DNA of 64,000 nucleotides, taken from assembly GCF_003112515.1 (NCBI RefSeq), contig NZ_BEVZ01000004.1, positions 124,001-188,000 of the forward strand, given 5' to 3'. Below the pieces are notes generated by a model, which saw only the letters and a list, made by a program, of their open reading frames with translations, was not told the origin of the DNA and made no database searches. Below are positions 1-8,823 of this stretch, one piece after another. Source of the DNA: Streptomyces fragilis (GTDB lineage: Bacteria > Actinomycetota > Actinomycetes > Streptomycetales > Streptomycetaceae). The translations under genes were made by a program, and so were the position numbers. Positions within the stretch are counted from its first letter, which is position 1. Each line of letters opens with the position of its first letter.

Positions 1-79
1 TCCTGACCGGCCCGCCCTTCCTGACGCGACGCGGCCCCCGACGCGCCCCGGCGCCTGAGCGGTCCGGCCCCCGGAACGG

Positions 80-117
80 CAGACGCCCGCCAGGCCGGTG
101 GCCGGGGCGGGCGTCTG
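80..117 (-). terminator. Hairpin terminator after ftsY
   Basis: A perfect 12-bp stem (CAGACGCCCGCC at 80-91, its complement at 106-117) with a 14-nt loop lies just beyond the ftsY stop codon. There is no clear T-run, as is usual for Streptomyces terminators. Nothing upstream of it (1-79) looks coding. Confidence 0.75.
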
Positions 118-142
118 GCGGTCCGCGCTGCGTGGGGTGGGT

Positions 143-1348
143 TCAGTCGCCGATCAGGGCGTCGACGAAGGCGCCGGGCTCGAAGGGCGCGAGGTCGTCG
201 GCCCCCTCACCGAGGCCGATCAGCTTGACCGGCACGCCCAGCTCCCGCTGGACGGCGACCACGATGCCGCCCTTGGCCGTGCCGTCCAGCTTGGTCAGCA
301 CGATGCCGGTGATGTTCACGACCTCGGCGAACACCCGGGCCTGGACCAGGCCGTTCTGCCCGGTGGTGGCGTCCAGCACCAGCAGCACCTCGTCCAGCGG
401 GGCCTGCTTCTCGACGACCCGCTTGACCTTGCCCAGCTCGTCCATCAGGCCGGTCTTGGTGTGCAGACGGCCGGCGGTGTCGATCAGCACCACGTCGGCG
501 CCGGTGACGATGCCCTCCTTGACGGAGTCGAAGGCGACCGAGGCCGGGTCGCCGGCCTCCGGGCCGCGCACCGTGTGGGCGCCCACGCGCTCGCCCCAGG
601 TCTGCAGCTGGTCGGCGGCGGCCGCGCGGAAGGTGTCCGCGGCGCCCAGGACGACGGTCTTCCCGTCCGCGACCAGGACGCGGGCGAGCTTGCCGGTGGT
701 GGTGGTCTTGCCGGTGCCGTTGACGCCGACGACCATGACCACGCCCGGGGTGCCCTCCTTCGCGTCCGTCCGCACGGAACGGTCGAACTCGGGGTTCAGC
801 AGCTGCAGCAGCTCCTCGCGGAGCAGGACGCGCAGCTCGTCCGGGGTGCGGGTGCCCAGCACCCGCACCCGCTCGCGCAGGCGCTCCACGAGCTCCTGGG
901 TGGGCTGCACGCCGACGTCGGCGGTGAGGAGGGTGTCCTCGATCTCCTCCCAGGTGTCCTCGTCGAGGTGCTCGCGCGAGAGCAGGGTCAGCAGGCCCTT
1001 GCCCAGCGCGTTCTGCGAGCGCGAGAGGCGGGCGCGCAGCCGGACCAGCCGGCCGGCGGTGGGCTCGGGAACCTCGACCGCCGGGGCGGCGGGCTCCACG
1101 GGGACCTCTTCGACCAGGGTGGCGCCGCTGGGCGATCCGGGGAGGTCGACCTCCTCGATCGTGCGGCGCCCTTCGTCCCGTGGGGTCTCCGCCTCCTCCC
1201 CGACCGTGGGCTCGGCCGGCGGGGCGGTGATGTCGGGAGCGGACGGGGGCGGGGGCGGCGGCTTCCTGCGCCGGGTGCCGACGACGAGGCCGGCGAGGGC
1301 GACCAGGGCCACCACCGCGATGACTACGGCAAGGATGAGGGTGTCCAT
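143..1348 (-). CDS. ftsY: Signal recognition particle receptor FtsY
   Basis: SRP-receptor GTPase that docks ribosome-nascent-chain/SRP complexes at the membrane. The 401-aa product begins with one hydrophobic segment (about residues 3-24) and a basic stop (TRRRK), followed by an acidic, proline-rich A region and the NG domain. The G motifs are clear: GVNGTGKTTTTGK (P-loop), DTFRAAAADQL, DTAGRLHTK and TKLDGTAKGG. I chose the ATG at 1348 because it puts the hydrophobic segment at the N terminus; the open frame extends ten codons further upstream. A membrane-spanning N terminus is typical of actinobacterial FtsY, in contrast to the amphipathic acidic A domain of E. coli. It lies 181 bp downstream of smc on the same strand. 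Confidence 0.97.
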   Translation of the reverse strand: MDTLILAVVIAVVALVALAGLVVGTRRRKPPPPPPSAPDITAPPAEPTVGEEAETPRDEGRRTIEEVDLPGSPSGATLVEEVPVEPAAPAVEVPEPTAGRLVRLRARLSRSQNALGKGLLTLLSREHLDEDTWEEIEDTLLTADVGVQPTQELVERLRERVRVLGTRTPDELRVLLREELLQLLNPEFDRSVRTDAKEGTPGVVMVVGVNGTGKTTTTGKLARVLVADGKTVVLGAADTFRAAAADQLQTWGERVGAHTVRGPEAGDPASVAFDSVKEGIVTGADVVLIDTAGRLHTKTGLMDELGKVKRVVEKQAPLDEVLLVLDATTGQNGLVQARVFAEVVNITGIVLTKLDGTAKGGIVVAVQRELGVPVKLIGLGEGADDLAPFEPGAFVDALIGD

Positions 1349-1482
1349 AACGGTCCCAGTATCGGCCATGGGGCGCACGCCACCCGGGGCGCGCGCCGGG
1401 CTTCTTCCCGATGAGGCCGCACCGGGGCCTCACGCACCCCCGCCCGCGGGGACGTAACCGACCGCATCGGGCGGACCGCCCG

Positions 1483-1518
1483 GACCGGATGAACCGGCCG
1501 GACCGGACGAACCGCCCG
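1483..1518. repeat. 18-bp tandem duplication in the smc-ftsY spacer
   Basis: Two near-identical 18-bp GACCGG-rich units (1483-1500 and 1501-1518) lie in the spacer between smc and ftsY, preceded by a partial third copy. They look like a simple GC-rich minisatellite, and no function is visible. Confidence 0.55.
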
Positions 1519-1529
1519 GGCCCCGGCTT

Positions 1530-4500
1530 TCAGCGCAGCCGCTGGCTGATCACCTTGGAGACGCCGTCGCCCTGCATGGACACGCCGTACAGCGCGTCGG
1601 CGACCTCCATGGTGCGCTTCTGGTGGGTGATCACGATCAGCTGGGAGGACTCCTGGAGCTCCTGCATGATCCGGATCAGCCGCTGCAGGTTGGTGTCGTC
1701 GAGGGCGGCCTCGACCTCGTCCATCACGTAGAACGGGCTGGGCCGCGCCTTGAAGATGGAGACCAGCAGCGCCACGGCGGTCAGCGAGCGCTCGCCGCCG
1801 GACAGCAGGCTGAGCCGCTTGACCTTCTTGCCCGGCGGCCGGGCCTCGACCTCCACGCCGGTGGTGAGCATGTTGTCGGGGTCGGTGAGGAGCAGCCGTC
1901 CCTCTCCGCCGGGGAAGAGCCGGCCGAAGACGCCCTCGAACTCGCGTGCGGTGTCCCGGTAGGCCTCGGTGAAGACCTGCTCGACCCGCTCGTCGACCTC
2001 CTTGACCACCTGGAGCAGGTCGGCGCGGGTCTTCTTCAGGTCCTCCAGCTGCTCGCTGAGGAACTGGTGGCGCTCCTCCAGCGCGGCGAACTCCTCCAGC
2101 GCGAGCGGGTTGACCTTGCCGAGCTGCTGGTAGGCCCGCTCGGCGGCCCGCAGCCGCTTCTCCTGCTCGGCGCGGACGAACGGCCTTGGCCGGTTGCGGG
2201 GGTGCTCCGGGTCCTCGGGCAGCTCCTCGCCCTCGGCGGGCGGCGACGGCGGGACGAGCTGGGCGGGACCGTACTCGGCGACCAGCGCCTCGGGCTCGAC
2301 GCCCAGCTCCTCCAGGGCCTTGCTCTCCAGCTGCTCGATCCGCAGCCGCTTCTCGGCACCGAGCACCTCGCCGCGGTGGACGGAGTCGGTGAGCTTGTCC
2401 AGCTCGCCCTTGAGGTCCCGTCCGGCCGTGCGGGCGGCGGCGAGCTCGCGTTCCTGCCGGGCCCGGGCGGCGTCGGCGGCGGTGCGTTCCCGGTCGGCGC
2501 GCTCCAGCGACACCTCGACGTGGGCGAGCAGCTGCCGGGCGCCGGAGGCGACCGCCGAGGCGACGGCGGCCTCGTGACGCAGCCGCGCCCTGCGGCGTTC
2601 GGCGCGGGCCCGGGCCTCGCGTTCGGCGCGGGCGGCGCGGTCCAGCGAGTCGGCGCGGCCGGCCAGGGCCTTCACCCGCTCCTCGTGGGTGCGCAGCTGG
2701 AGCCGGGCCTCCATCTCGGTCTGCCGGGCGTTGGCGCCGTCGGCGGCGAGCCGGTCGCGGACGGAGGTGTCGGGGTCCTCGTCGACCGGCATCTCCTCGG
2801 CGACGGCCAGCCGCTCGGCCAGTTCCTCGACGTCGGTGAGCGCCTGTTCCAGGGCCTGCTGGGCGCGGGCGGTGGCGGCGGCGGCGCGCTCGGCCTCCCC
2901 GGCGGCGCCGCGGGCCTGGCCGGCCAGGCGGCCGAGCTGCTGGGAGACGCCGGACTTCTCGCGGTCGGCGGCCCGGCGGCGTTCGCCCAGCTCCTCCACC
3001 AGGGCGGCGCACCCGGTCCGCCGCGCGGCGGCCGCCCGCTGGGTCCCGGCGAGTTCCCGGCAGCGCGCCTCCAGGTCCTCGAGCAGGGCGGCGGCCTCGT
3101 CGACGGAGGCCTGCACCTCCAGCAGGCTGGGCGCGGCGGCCGAGCCGCCGTGCGCGTAGTGGGCGCCGAGCAGGTCGCCCTCGGCGGTGACGGCGGTGAG
3201 GTCTGGGCGTGAGCGGACGACCTCCTCGGCGTCGTCCAGGGTGTCCACCACCACGACGCCGCGCAGCAGCCGGCGGACGGCGGGCATCAGCTGGTCGGGG
3301 CCGCTCACCAGGCCGGCGGCGTGCGGCCACCGCTCGTGGCGAGGGGCCGGGTCCGGTTCCTCGGCCACCCCGGCGAGCAGCAGCGCGGCGCGCCCGGCGT
3401 CCTGCTTGCGCAGCAGCCGCAGGGCTTCGGCGGCCGCGGCGGGCGAGGCGGCGGCCACCGCGTCGGCGGCGGCGCCGAAGGCCGCGGCGAGGGCGGCCTC
3501 CTGGCCGGGGGCGACGGTGAGGAGTCCGGCGGCGGGGCCGAGGATGCCGGTGAGGGCGTCCCGGGCCTCCAGCAGGGCGCCGGTGCCGTCCTTGCGGCGC
3601 AGGCCGAGAGCGAGGGCGTCGTGCCGGGCCCGGGTGGCAGCGCTCTCGCGTTCGGCGCGGGTGAGGGCCTCGCGGGCGGCGGTCAGTGCGGCGTCGGCCT
3701 CGGCGAGGGCGCCCTTCGCCTCGTCGTGCCGCTCGGCGAGTTCGGTGTCCTCCGCGTCGAGGCCGTCGACCTCGGCCTTCAGCTCCTCGTACTCCTCCTG
3801 GGCGGCCATGGCACGCGCCTGGGCCTCGTCCCGTGAGGAGGCGAGGCGGTCGATCTCGGCCTGGGCGGCGGCGGCCCGGGAGCGGGCGGCGCCGACCTGG
3901 CCGCTGAGCCGGGCCAGGCCCTCGCGGCGGTCGGCGATGGCGCGGGCGACGTCCTTGAGGCGGCGTTCCTCGGCGGCGAGGGAGCGCTCCAGCTCCTCGC
4001 GGTGCGCGACGGTGTCCTCCAGGGCCCGCTCGGCGGCCTCCAGGGCGGCCTCGAGTTCGGCCTCCTGCTCACGGATGCGGGCGGCCTCGCGCTCCATGTC
4101 CTCGGGGTCGCGGCCGCGGCGCTCCTCGACGGGGGCGGCGGTGGCGCTCTTCACCCGGGCGTCGGCCAGCGAGACGGTGCCACGGACGCGTTCGGCGAGC
4201 TGGGAGAGCTCGTACCAGGTCTGCTGGGCGCGCTGCAGGCGCGGCGTGAGGCGGCGGACCTCGTCCTCCAGGAGCGCCTCGCGGCGCAGCGCCTTGCGCA
4301 GCTCCTCCTCGGTGGCCTCCTTGCGCTCCTTGAGCGCGGCCTCGTCGGCCACCTCGGCGCTCAGGGCCTCGCGCAGTTTCACCAGGTCGTCGGCGAGCAG
4401 GCGCAGCCGGGCGTCGCGCAGGTCGGCCTGGATGACGGCGGCCCTGCGCGCCACGGCGGCCTGCCGGCCCAGTGGTTTGAGCTGGCGGCGCAGTTCGTCG

Positions 4501-5084
4501 GTGAGGTCCTGGACGCGGGCCAGGTTGGCCTGCATGGCGTCCAGTTTGCGCAGCGCCTTCTCCTTGCGCTTGCGGTGCTTGAGGACGCCGGCCGCCTCCT
4601 CGATGAAGGCGCGGCGGCCCATGGGGTCGGCGTGCAGCACGGAGTCGAGCTGGCCCTGGCCGACGATGACGTGCATCTCGCGGCCGATGCCGGAGTCGGA
4701 AAGGAGTTCCTGGATGTCCAGGAGGCGGCAGGTGTCACCGTTGATCTGGTACTCGCTGCCGCCGTTGCGGAACATGATCCGCGTGATGGTGACCTCGGCG
4801 TACTCGATGGGCAGGGCGCCGTCGGAGTTGTCGATGGTCAGCGAGACCTCGGCGCGCCCCAGGGGAGGGCGGCCGGTGGTCCCGGCGAAGATGACGTCCT
4901 CCATCTTGCCGCCGCGCAGCGACTTGGCGCTGTGCTCGCCCATGACCCAGGTCAGCGCGTCCACGACGTTGGACTTCCCGGAACCGTTCGGGCCGACGAC
5001 GCAGGTGATGCCCGGCTCGAAGCGGAGCGTGGTCGCGGATGCGAACGACTTGAAGCCGCGGAGGGTCAGGGCCTTGAGGTGCAC
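1530..5084 (-). CDS. smc: Chromosome segregation ATPase SMC
   Basis: Structural maintenance of chromosomes protein (1184 aa), the motor of the SMC-ScpAB condensin that organises and segregates the chromosome, which matters during sporulation septation in Streptomyces. The N-terminal head has Walker A GPNGSGKSN (Lys37). Two long Glu/Ala/Arg-rich coiled coils flank a hinge at roughly residues 500-660. The C-terminal head carries the ABC signature LLSGGERSL and Walker B FYVMDEVEAALDD. I start at the GTG at 5084 (M-H-L-K-A-L), the usual start of the family; the open frame runs 11 codons further upstream. Length and motifs are complete. Confidence 0.97.
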   Translation of the reverse strand: MHLKALTLRGFKSFASATTLRFEPGITCVVGPNGSGKSNVVDALTWVMGEHSAKSLRGGKMEDVIFAGTTGRPPLGRAEVSLTIDNSDGALPIEYAEVTITRIMFRNGGSEYQINGDTCRLLDIQELLSDSGIGREMHVIVGQGQLDSVLHADPMGRRAFIEEAAGVLKHRKRKEKALRKLDAMQANLARVQDLTDELRRQLKPLGRQAAVARRAAVIQADLRDARLRLLADDLVKLREALSAEVADEAALKERKEATEEELRKALRREALLEDEVRRLTPRLQRAQQTWYELSQLAERVRGTVSLADARVKSATAAPVEERRGRDPEDMEREAARIREQEAELEAALEAAERALEDTVAHREELERSLAAEERRLKDVARAIADRREGLARLSGQVGAARSRAAAAQAEIDRLASSRDEAQARAMAAQEEYEELKAEVDGLDAEDTELAERHDEAKGALAEADAALTAAREALTRAERESAATRARHDALALGLRRKDGTGALLEARDALTGILGPAAGLLTVAPGQEAALAAAFGAAADAVAAASPAAAAEALRLLRKQDAGRAALLLAGVAEEPDPAPRHERWPHAAGLVSGPDQLMPAVRRLLRGVVVVDTLDDAEEVVRSRPDLTAVTAEGDLLGAHYAHGGSAAAPSLLEVQASVDEAAALLEDLEARCRELAGTQRAAAARRTGCAALVEELGERRRAADREKSGVSQQLGRLAGQARGAAGEAERAAAATARAQQALEQALTDVEELAERLAVAEEMPVDEDPDTSVRDRLAADGANARQTEMEARLQLRTHEERVKALAGRADSLDRAARAEREARARAERRRARLRHEAAVASAVASGARQLLAHVEVSLERADRERTAADAARARQERELAAARTAGRDLKGELDKLTDSVHRGEVLGAEKRLRIEQLESKALEELGVEPEALVAEYGPAQLVPPSPPAEGEELPEDPEHPRNRPRPFVRAEQEKRLRAAERAYQQLGKVNPLALEEFAALEERHQFLSEQLEDLKKTRADLLQVVKEVDERVEQVFTEAYRDTAREFEGVFGRLFPGGEGRLLLTDPDNMLTTGVEVEARPPGKKVKRLSLLSGGERSLTAVALLVSIFKARPSPFYVMDEVEAALDDTNLQRLIRIMQELQESSQLIVITHQKRTMEVADALYGVSMQGDGVSKVISQRLR

Positions 5085-5360
5085 GCCGGTGGACTCTACC
5101 GGCCGGTCCTGCCGCACTCCACGAGCCGGCGGAGCGATCCGGTTTCGCGCGGCCCGGTTTCGCGCGGTGGGGCGGCGGGCAGATCAGAGCTACAGGATCG
5201 CGGCGGGGGCGGGGCGAGCACGGTCCGGGGCAGGGCCCAGGCACACGGCGGCAGCGGCGGGGAGGGCCGCAGGAGCGGTGAAGGCGAAAGGGACGCCGAG
5301 GGCGTCCCTTGAGGCACCGGCGAGGTGCGGGCGCTGCGGCGGCCCGCCGACGAGCCGGAA

Positions 5361-5573
5361 TCAGGTGAGCGCGGGCTCCGCCTGGTGTGCGTCGATGCTC
5401 TCCATGCTTTCCAACATCCGGTCGCGAGAAGCGGCAGCCGCGAGCGCGTCCTTCTCCGCCTGGATCCGTACGAGCTCGGATTCCAGGTCCTGGACGCGCT
5501 GCTGCAGCCGTCGCATCTCGGCGAGGAGTCGCGGGTCGGAGCCGCCGACGTAACCGAGAAGCGCCTTTGCCAT
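5361..5573 (-). CDS. Small coiled-coil protein of unknown function
   Basis: A 70-aa protein starting MAKALLGYVGG, then a heptad-rich segment of about 40 residues (LLAEMRRLQQRVQDLESEL) predicted to form a coiled coil, and an acidic tail. I do not know its function. It appears to be a conserved short gene next to smc in Streptomyces, from memory. The ATG at 5573 is preceded by a strong GGAGG; the open frame continues 26 codons upstream, but that part has no family-like character. The coiled coil suggests dimerisation or a partner protein. Confidence 0.85.
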   Translation of the reverse strand: MAKALLGYVGGSDPRLLAEMRRLQQRVQDLESELVRIQAEKDALAAAASRDRMLESMESIDAHQAEPALT

Positions 5574-5963
5574 GATGGATGGTCCTCCACACTGAGTGAC
5601 CGACCGAAGCGGTGGTGGGTCGTGAGGGAATCGCACCCTGATGCCCGACACTGCGGTATCAGACCGGTGACTTCATGCCGCTGTTTCCTCATGCCAAACA
5701 GCTAGGGTGCGCGGGGCTTTCAGAGTCTCACCAAAAAGTTTGACGGTCAACACGATCACGCCCCGTATCGGCGGTGTCCCCGGGGCGCTCTGCGCTGACG
5801 ACTTCGCGCGGCGTCTCCTTCGGGGCCCGGGGGCGTGCGGATCATCCTGGCCTGTGCGGGCTGCCGTGACAACCCTCTCGCGGCGGTCACCTGGACTTTT
5901 CCTCCTCCGCGCCGCGCCTCCGCCGCCGCGGGACGACGTCCGCGGGGCTGCCGAGGGCCTCGT
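5574..5963. other. Intergenic region upstream of the coiled-coil gene
   Basis: 390 bp without a convincing gene. On the minus strand it holds a near-palindromic TTGACCGTCAA (5740-5750) that could supply a -35 box for the small coiled-coil gene, with only a weak -10 17 nt downstream. A T-arm-like hairpin sits near 5612-5645 but no tRNA can be folded around it. The half next to acyP shows nothing recognisable. Confidence 0.4.
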
Positions 5964-6248
5964 TCAGCGGATCTCGAAGCCCGTGTAGCCACCGCGGGGT
6001 GTGTCCCAAATCTCGGTCACGCCGTCCACGCGACCCGGCGTGTCCTCCCCCGTGAGCCACTCCAGCAACCGCTCGCACCGTTCGCGGGGGCCTTCGGCGA
6101 CGACCTGGACCCGGCCGTCCTGCAGGTTGAGGGCAAAGCCACTCAGCCCGCCGAGCTCCAGCGCCTTCGCGCGCGTGAACCAGCGGAAGCCCACTCGCTG
6201 CACCGTGCCCCGGACCCAGGCGACCAGCCGTGCGTCGTCGTCGTTCAT
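5964..6248 (-). CDS. acyP: Acylphosphatase
   Basis: Small enzyme (94 aa) hydrolysing acyl phosphates such as acetyl phosphate. It has the family signature [11 protein letters not shown], in which the Arg binds phosphate, and the catalytic Asn in GFALNLQDG, followed by VQVVAEG. The length matches the single-domain family. It is a single gene on the minus strand, divergent from the CAP-domain gene. Physiological role in this organism is unknown. Confidence 0.95.
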   Translation of the reverse strand: MNDDDARLVAWVRGTVQRVGFRWFTRAKALELGGLSGFALNLQDGRVQVVAEGPRERCERLLEWLTGEDTPGRVDGVTEIWDTPRGGYTGFEIR

Positions 6249-6335
6249 GTGTGCACGCTAATCGAGCAAAAGTCTCACCGGACGCCCACACCCCCTGGAG
6301 CGATGCGGTAGCGTCCCCCCTCGACCCCCAGCAAA

Positions 6336-6355
6336 ACTCACCCGTACGAGTGAGT
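6336..6355. promoter_or_regulatory. Inverted repeat upstream of the CAP gene
   Basis: ACTCAC-N8-GTGAGT forms a perfect 6-bp dyad in the 141-bp gap between the divergent acyP and CAP-domain genes, 35 bp before the CAP start codon. The spacing fits an operator for a dimeric regulator, but no regulator is identified. Confidence 0.35.
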
Positions 6356-6389
6356 CGCGTGGACCGCAGCACCGAGAAAGGCCAGCAGA

Positions 6390-7604
6390 ATGGGACGCCA
6401 CCGACGCTCCGCCGCCGGCCCCGAGGGCAGCAGCGGCACCCCCCGCGCCACCGGCGCGGCCCCGCACTCCGCCGGGCCCCACCAGGGCCACGAGCAGCAG
6501 TACCGGACGACGCACGACTCCTACGGCTCGTACCCCCAGGGCTCCAACAGCCCCTACGGCTACGACGGGCCCCACGGGTACGACGGCCCCGAGGGATACG
6601 GGTACGACGGGGGCCACGACGGCTGGGACCGGCAGCACGGCCACGACGGTTCGGCGGGCGGGGATCCCTACGCGCGCAGCCACGCCTACCTCTTCGGCAC
6701 GGAGGAGTCCGCGGCCGGTGTCCGCCAGGACGCCCCGACCACCGCGCAGCCCGTGCGGCCCGCGCAGCCCGTGCGGCGCACCGCACCCTCGGGCCACCGG
6801 GCCAAGGGGAGGCGGACCCGTCACCCGGTGCGCACCGGGCTGCTGGGCGTCTCCGCGGCGCTGGCGATCGGTGTGGTCGCGGCCGCCACGGGCATGGTGC
6901 CCGGCCTGGACACCTACCGGCTGGGCGGCGACGGTGCGATCCGCGCGTTCGACGGCCCGGACAACGCGGAGACCCAGCAGGGCGGCGCGGGCGGCCGGGT
7001 CGACCCGGGCACCTCCGCCGGCGGCGGCGCCGGGACCGGTGCGGCGGAGCCCTCGCCGACCGCGTCCCCCTCCGCCCCGAAGGAGGAGAAGAAGAAGCAG
7101 AAGGAGGCCGAGCCCTCCCCGTCACGCACGGCCGAGAAGACCGCCGCGCCGGAGAAGCCGGCACCCACCACCAAGACGTCCGAGCCCCGCAAGCCGGCGT
7201 CCGGCGGCAACGCGGACCTCTCGCAGGAGGACGCCGCCCGGGCGCGGGTCCTGCAGCTGGTCAACCAGGAGCGGGCCTCCGCCGGGTGCAGCCCGGTCAA
7301 GGCCGACAGCGGGCTCACCGACCTGGCCGACGACTTCAGCCGGGCCATGGCCGAGCAGGACTTCTTCGACCACACGGACCCCAGCGGCGCCACCCCGTGG
7401 GACCGCGCGGCCGCGGCCGGCGTCGACAACCTGGGCGGCGAGAACATAGCCCGCGGCCAGGCGGACGCGGCGGCGGTGATGGACGCCTGGATGAACAGCG
7501 AGGGCCACCGGGCGAACATACTGAACTGCGACTTCAAGACCCTCGGCGTCGGCGTCCACTTCGCCTCCGGCGGCCCCTGGTGGACCCAGGACTTCGGCTA
7601 CTGA
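6390..7604 (+). CDS. Membrane-anchored CAP-domain (SCP/PR1-like) protein
   Basis: 404 aa. The N-terminal cytoplasmic part (about 1-145) is low complexity and contains Gly-Tyr-Asp repeats around residues 50-80. A hydrophobic span follows (about 149-170, LLGVSAALAIGVVAAATG), then a Pro/Ser/Lys/Glu-rich linker and a C-terminal CAP domain (about 277-404). The domain shows LVNQERASAGC, FFDHTDPSG, GENIARG, HRANILNCDFKTLGVGV and WTQDFGY. CAP domains of this class are extracytoplasmic; their biochemical activity in bacteria is largely unknown. The start has a GAAAGG ribosome site. The last bases of the gene are duplicated at 11589-11602, which suggests that a mobile element entered its 3' end while preserving the reading frame. 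Confidence 0.9.
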   Translation: MGRHRRSAAGPEGSSGTPRATGAAPHSAGPHQGHEQQYRTTHDSYGSYPQGSNSPYGYDGPHGYDGPEGYGYDGGHDGWDRQHGHDGSAGGDPYARSHAYLFGTEESAAGVRQDAPTTAQPVRPAQPVRRTAPSGHRAKGRRTRHPVRTGLLGVSAALAIGVVAAATGMVPGLDTYRLGGDGAIRAFDGPDNAETQQGGAGGRVDPGTSAGGGAGTGAAEPSPTASPSAPKEEKKKQKEAEPSPSRTAEKTAAPEKPAPTTKTSEPRKPASGGNADLSQEDAARARVLQLVNQERASAGCSPVKADSGLTDLADDFSRAMAEQDFFDHTDPSGATPWDRAAAAGVDNLGGENIARGQADAAAVMDAWMNSEGHRANILNCDFKTLGVGVHFASGGPWWTQDFGY

Positions 7605-7605
7605 G
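7592..7605 (+). repeat. Putative attL core (copy 1 of 2)
   Basis: CTTCGGCTACTGAG, which includes the last three codons and stop of the CAP gene. An identical copy lies at 11589-11602. Confidence 0.55.
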
Positions 7606-7609
7606 ATAG

Positions 7610-7623
7610 CCGCAGGTCAGAGA
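7610..7623 (+). repeat. Inner 14-bp direct repeat (copy 1 of 2)
   Basis: CCGCAGGTCAGAGA, identical to 11560-11573. It sits between the putative attL core and the integrase 3' end. It could be an integrase arm-type site or an alternative recombination core. Confidence 0.5.
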
Positions 7624-7624
7624 C

Positions 7625-7920
7625 CTAATTTGACCGCTGGGCCGTCCCGGGGCCGTCTTGTGCAGGCCCTTCACCGAAGATGCGGTCCACGGCGGCCCGA
7701 GTCCGGGTTCCGCTCGACGGCATCAGGTGCGTGTACGTCCGCAGGGTGAAACCAGGGTCGTGGTGGCCCAGGTACTCGCTGAGAGCCTTGATGCTCTCCC
7801 CGCGTCCAGCAGCACCGAGGCATAGAAGTGCCGCAGTGCGTGCATTCCGTTGTCTCGACCTTTCTCCACGCCCGCGGCCCGAAGCGCCGGCCGCCATACG
7901 CGATCGTTAAAGCGGTTTAG
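7625..7920 (-). pseudogene. int: Tyrosine recombinase (integrase), C-terminal remnant with frameshift
   Basis: Only the last roughly 100 codons of a phage-type integrase survive. Read on the minus strand from about 7917, the sequence gives RFNDRVWRPALRAAGV, then MHALRHFYASVLLDAG with the catalytic Arg motif. After a one-base shift it gives SIKALSEYLGHHDPGFTLR and TYTHLMP with the catalytic Tyr. The shift lies in a run of four C on the plus strand (7798-7801); one more base would restore the normal AGESIK junction. The N-terminal and core-binding domains are missing: homology stops at about 7917, where an unrelated gene fragment begins on the other strand. The protein cannot be functional. Confidence 0.88.
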
Positions 7921-8558
7921 CCCGTGAGGCCGGCAACACGGAGACCCCCGGCTGGGCTCACGAGATGTGTGCCTGGTTCGCGCTGACCACGGGCGATTAC
8001 CGGGGCATCCTTGCCGCCTCGCAGGCCGGTACGGAGGCAGCTCCCTCGCACGGCGTAGCCGTACAGCTTGCCGCCCAAGAGGCGAAGGGATGGGCCAGGC
8101 TGGGAGACCGGCGACAGACGGAAGTCGCGCTGGACCGAGGGCGAAAGCTGCTTGAAGGGATGCCCTACCCCGAGAACCTCGATCACCACTTCGTGGTGGA
8201 CCCAGCGAAGTTCGACTTCTATGCCATGGACTGCTATCGGCTGCTCGGAGAGGACCGGTTTGCCGAGAACCTTGCCCACGAGGTGATTCGCTCGGGCACA
8301 GATTTCGATGGGTCCGAGCGTTCACCGATGCGCATGGCAGAGGCAAGGATCACCCTCGGCGTGGTGGCCGCGCGGCAGGGCGACTTGGACCAGGCGGTGA
8401 ACTATGGCGAGTGGGCGCTGAAGGGCGACCGCCAGTCTCTGCCGTCCCTGCTCATGGTCAGCCGTGAGCTTGCAGCCATCATCAATCGGGACTTCGCCGC
8501 TGAACCAACCGGTCGTGAGTACCTCGATCACCTGACCGCGCTCAGCCGCGCCAACTAG
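7920..8558 (+). pseudogene. 5'-truncated XRE/TPR-type regulator fragment
   Basis: The frame is open from 7920 (AREAGNTETPGWAHEM...) and ends at TAG 8556-8558, giving about 212 residues. It matches the C-terminal helical repeat half that follows an XRE helix-turn-helix domain in large Streptomyces regulators: WFALTTGDYRG, GVAVQLAAQEAKGWARLGD, NLDHHFVVDPAKFDFYAMDCY, LGVVAARQGDLDQAV, ALKGDRQSLPSLLMVSREL. The family assignment is from memory of that conserved block. The DNA-binding N terminus is absent: in-frame sequence upstream runs straight into the integrase remnant. The first internal ATG is at 7965, but no ribosome site precedes it, so I call it a pseudogene. Confidence 0.8.
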
Positions 8559-8614
8559 AGCTGTTACGGGTTTCTCTACTTCATCTAGAGCTGTTACGGG
8601 TTTCTCTACTTCAT
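8555..8614 (+). repeat. 30-bp perfect tandem duplication
   Basis: Two identical 30-bp units (8555-8584 and 8585-8614), each containing CTGTTACGGGTTTCTCTAC. The first unit overlaps the stop codon of the truncated regulator. The unit is much less GC-rich than the genome average. Confidence 0.9.
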
Positions 8615-8684
8615 CAAGCCTGGCTGCGCTCCTGCCTTCGGCCCGCTCCGCGCCCGCTGCGCCGACGCGCGCCCACGCGAGGAG

Positions 8685-8700
8685 TTGGACCAGGCGGTGA
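8685..8700 (+). repeat. 16-bp copy of an internal piece of the truncated regulator
   Basis: TTGGACCAGGCGGTGA at 8685-8700 is identical to 8385-8400 inside the truncated regulator, exactly 300 bp upstream. It marks a duplication or a second fragment of a related gene in a stretch (8559-8985) that otherwise has no coding gene. Confidence 0.7.
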
Positions 8701-8823
8701 GGCGAGTACCGCATCACGGGGGCCGCGGTGAAGGACATGCCTCCGGCGGGGGCGCTCAGGCTTCGAGATGGCGGGGGCACCGCGGGCGAGTGCCGGCCAA
8801 AGGTGGCGGGCGAGGGGAGCTCC

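Noticed and set aside
5612..5645. T-arm-like sequence (AGGG-TGCGATT-CCCT on the minus strand followed by CACGACCCACCA) suggesting a tRNA
   Set aside because: No matching 5' acceptor strand, D arm or 7-nt anticodon loop can be found upstream; treated as part of a leader region.
7965..8558. Treating the TPR fragment as an intact gene starting at ATG 7965
   Set aside because: The frame is open and homologous upstream to 7920, where it runs into integrase sequence; there is no ribosome site at 7965 and the DNA-binding half is missing.
8555..8614. 30-bp tandem repeat as a CRISPR array or att site
   Set aside because: Direct abutting copies with no spacers, no cas gene, and not located at an element boundary.
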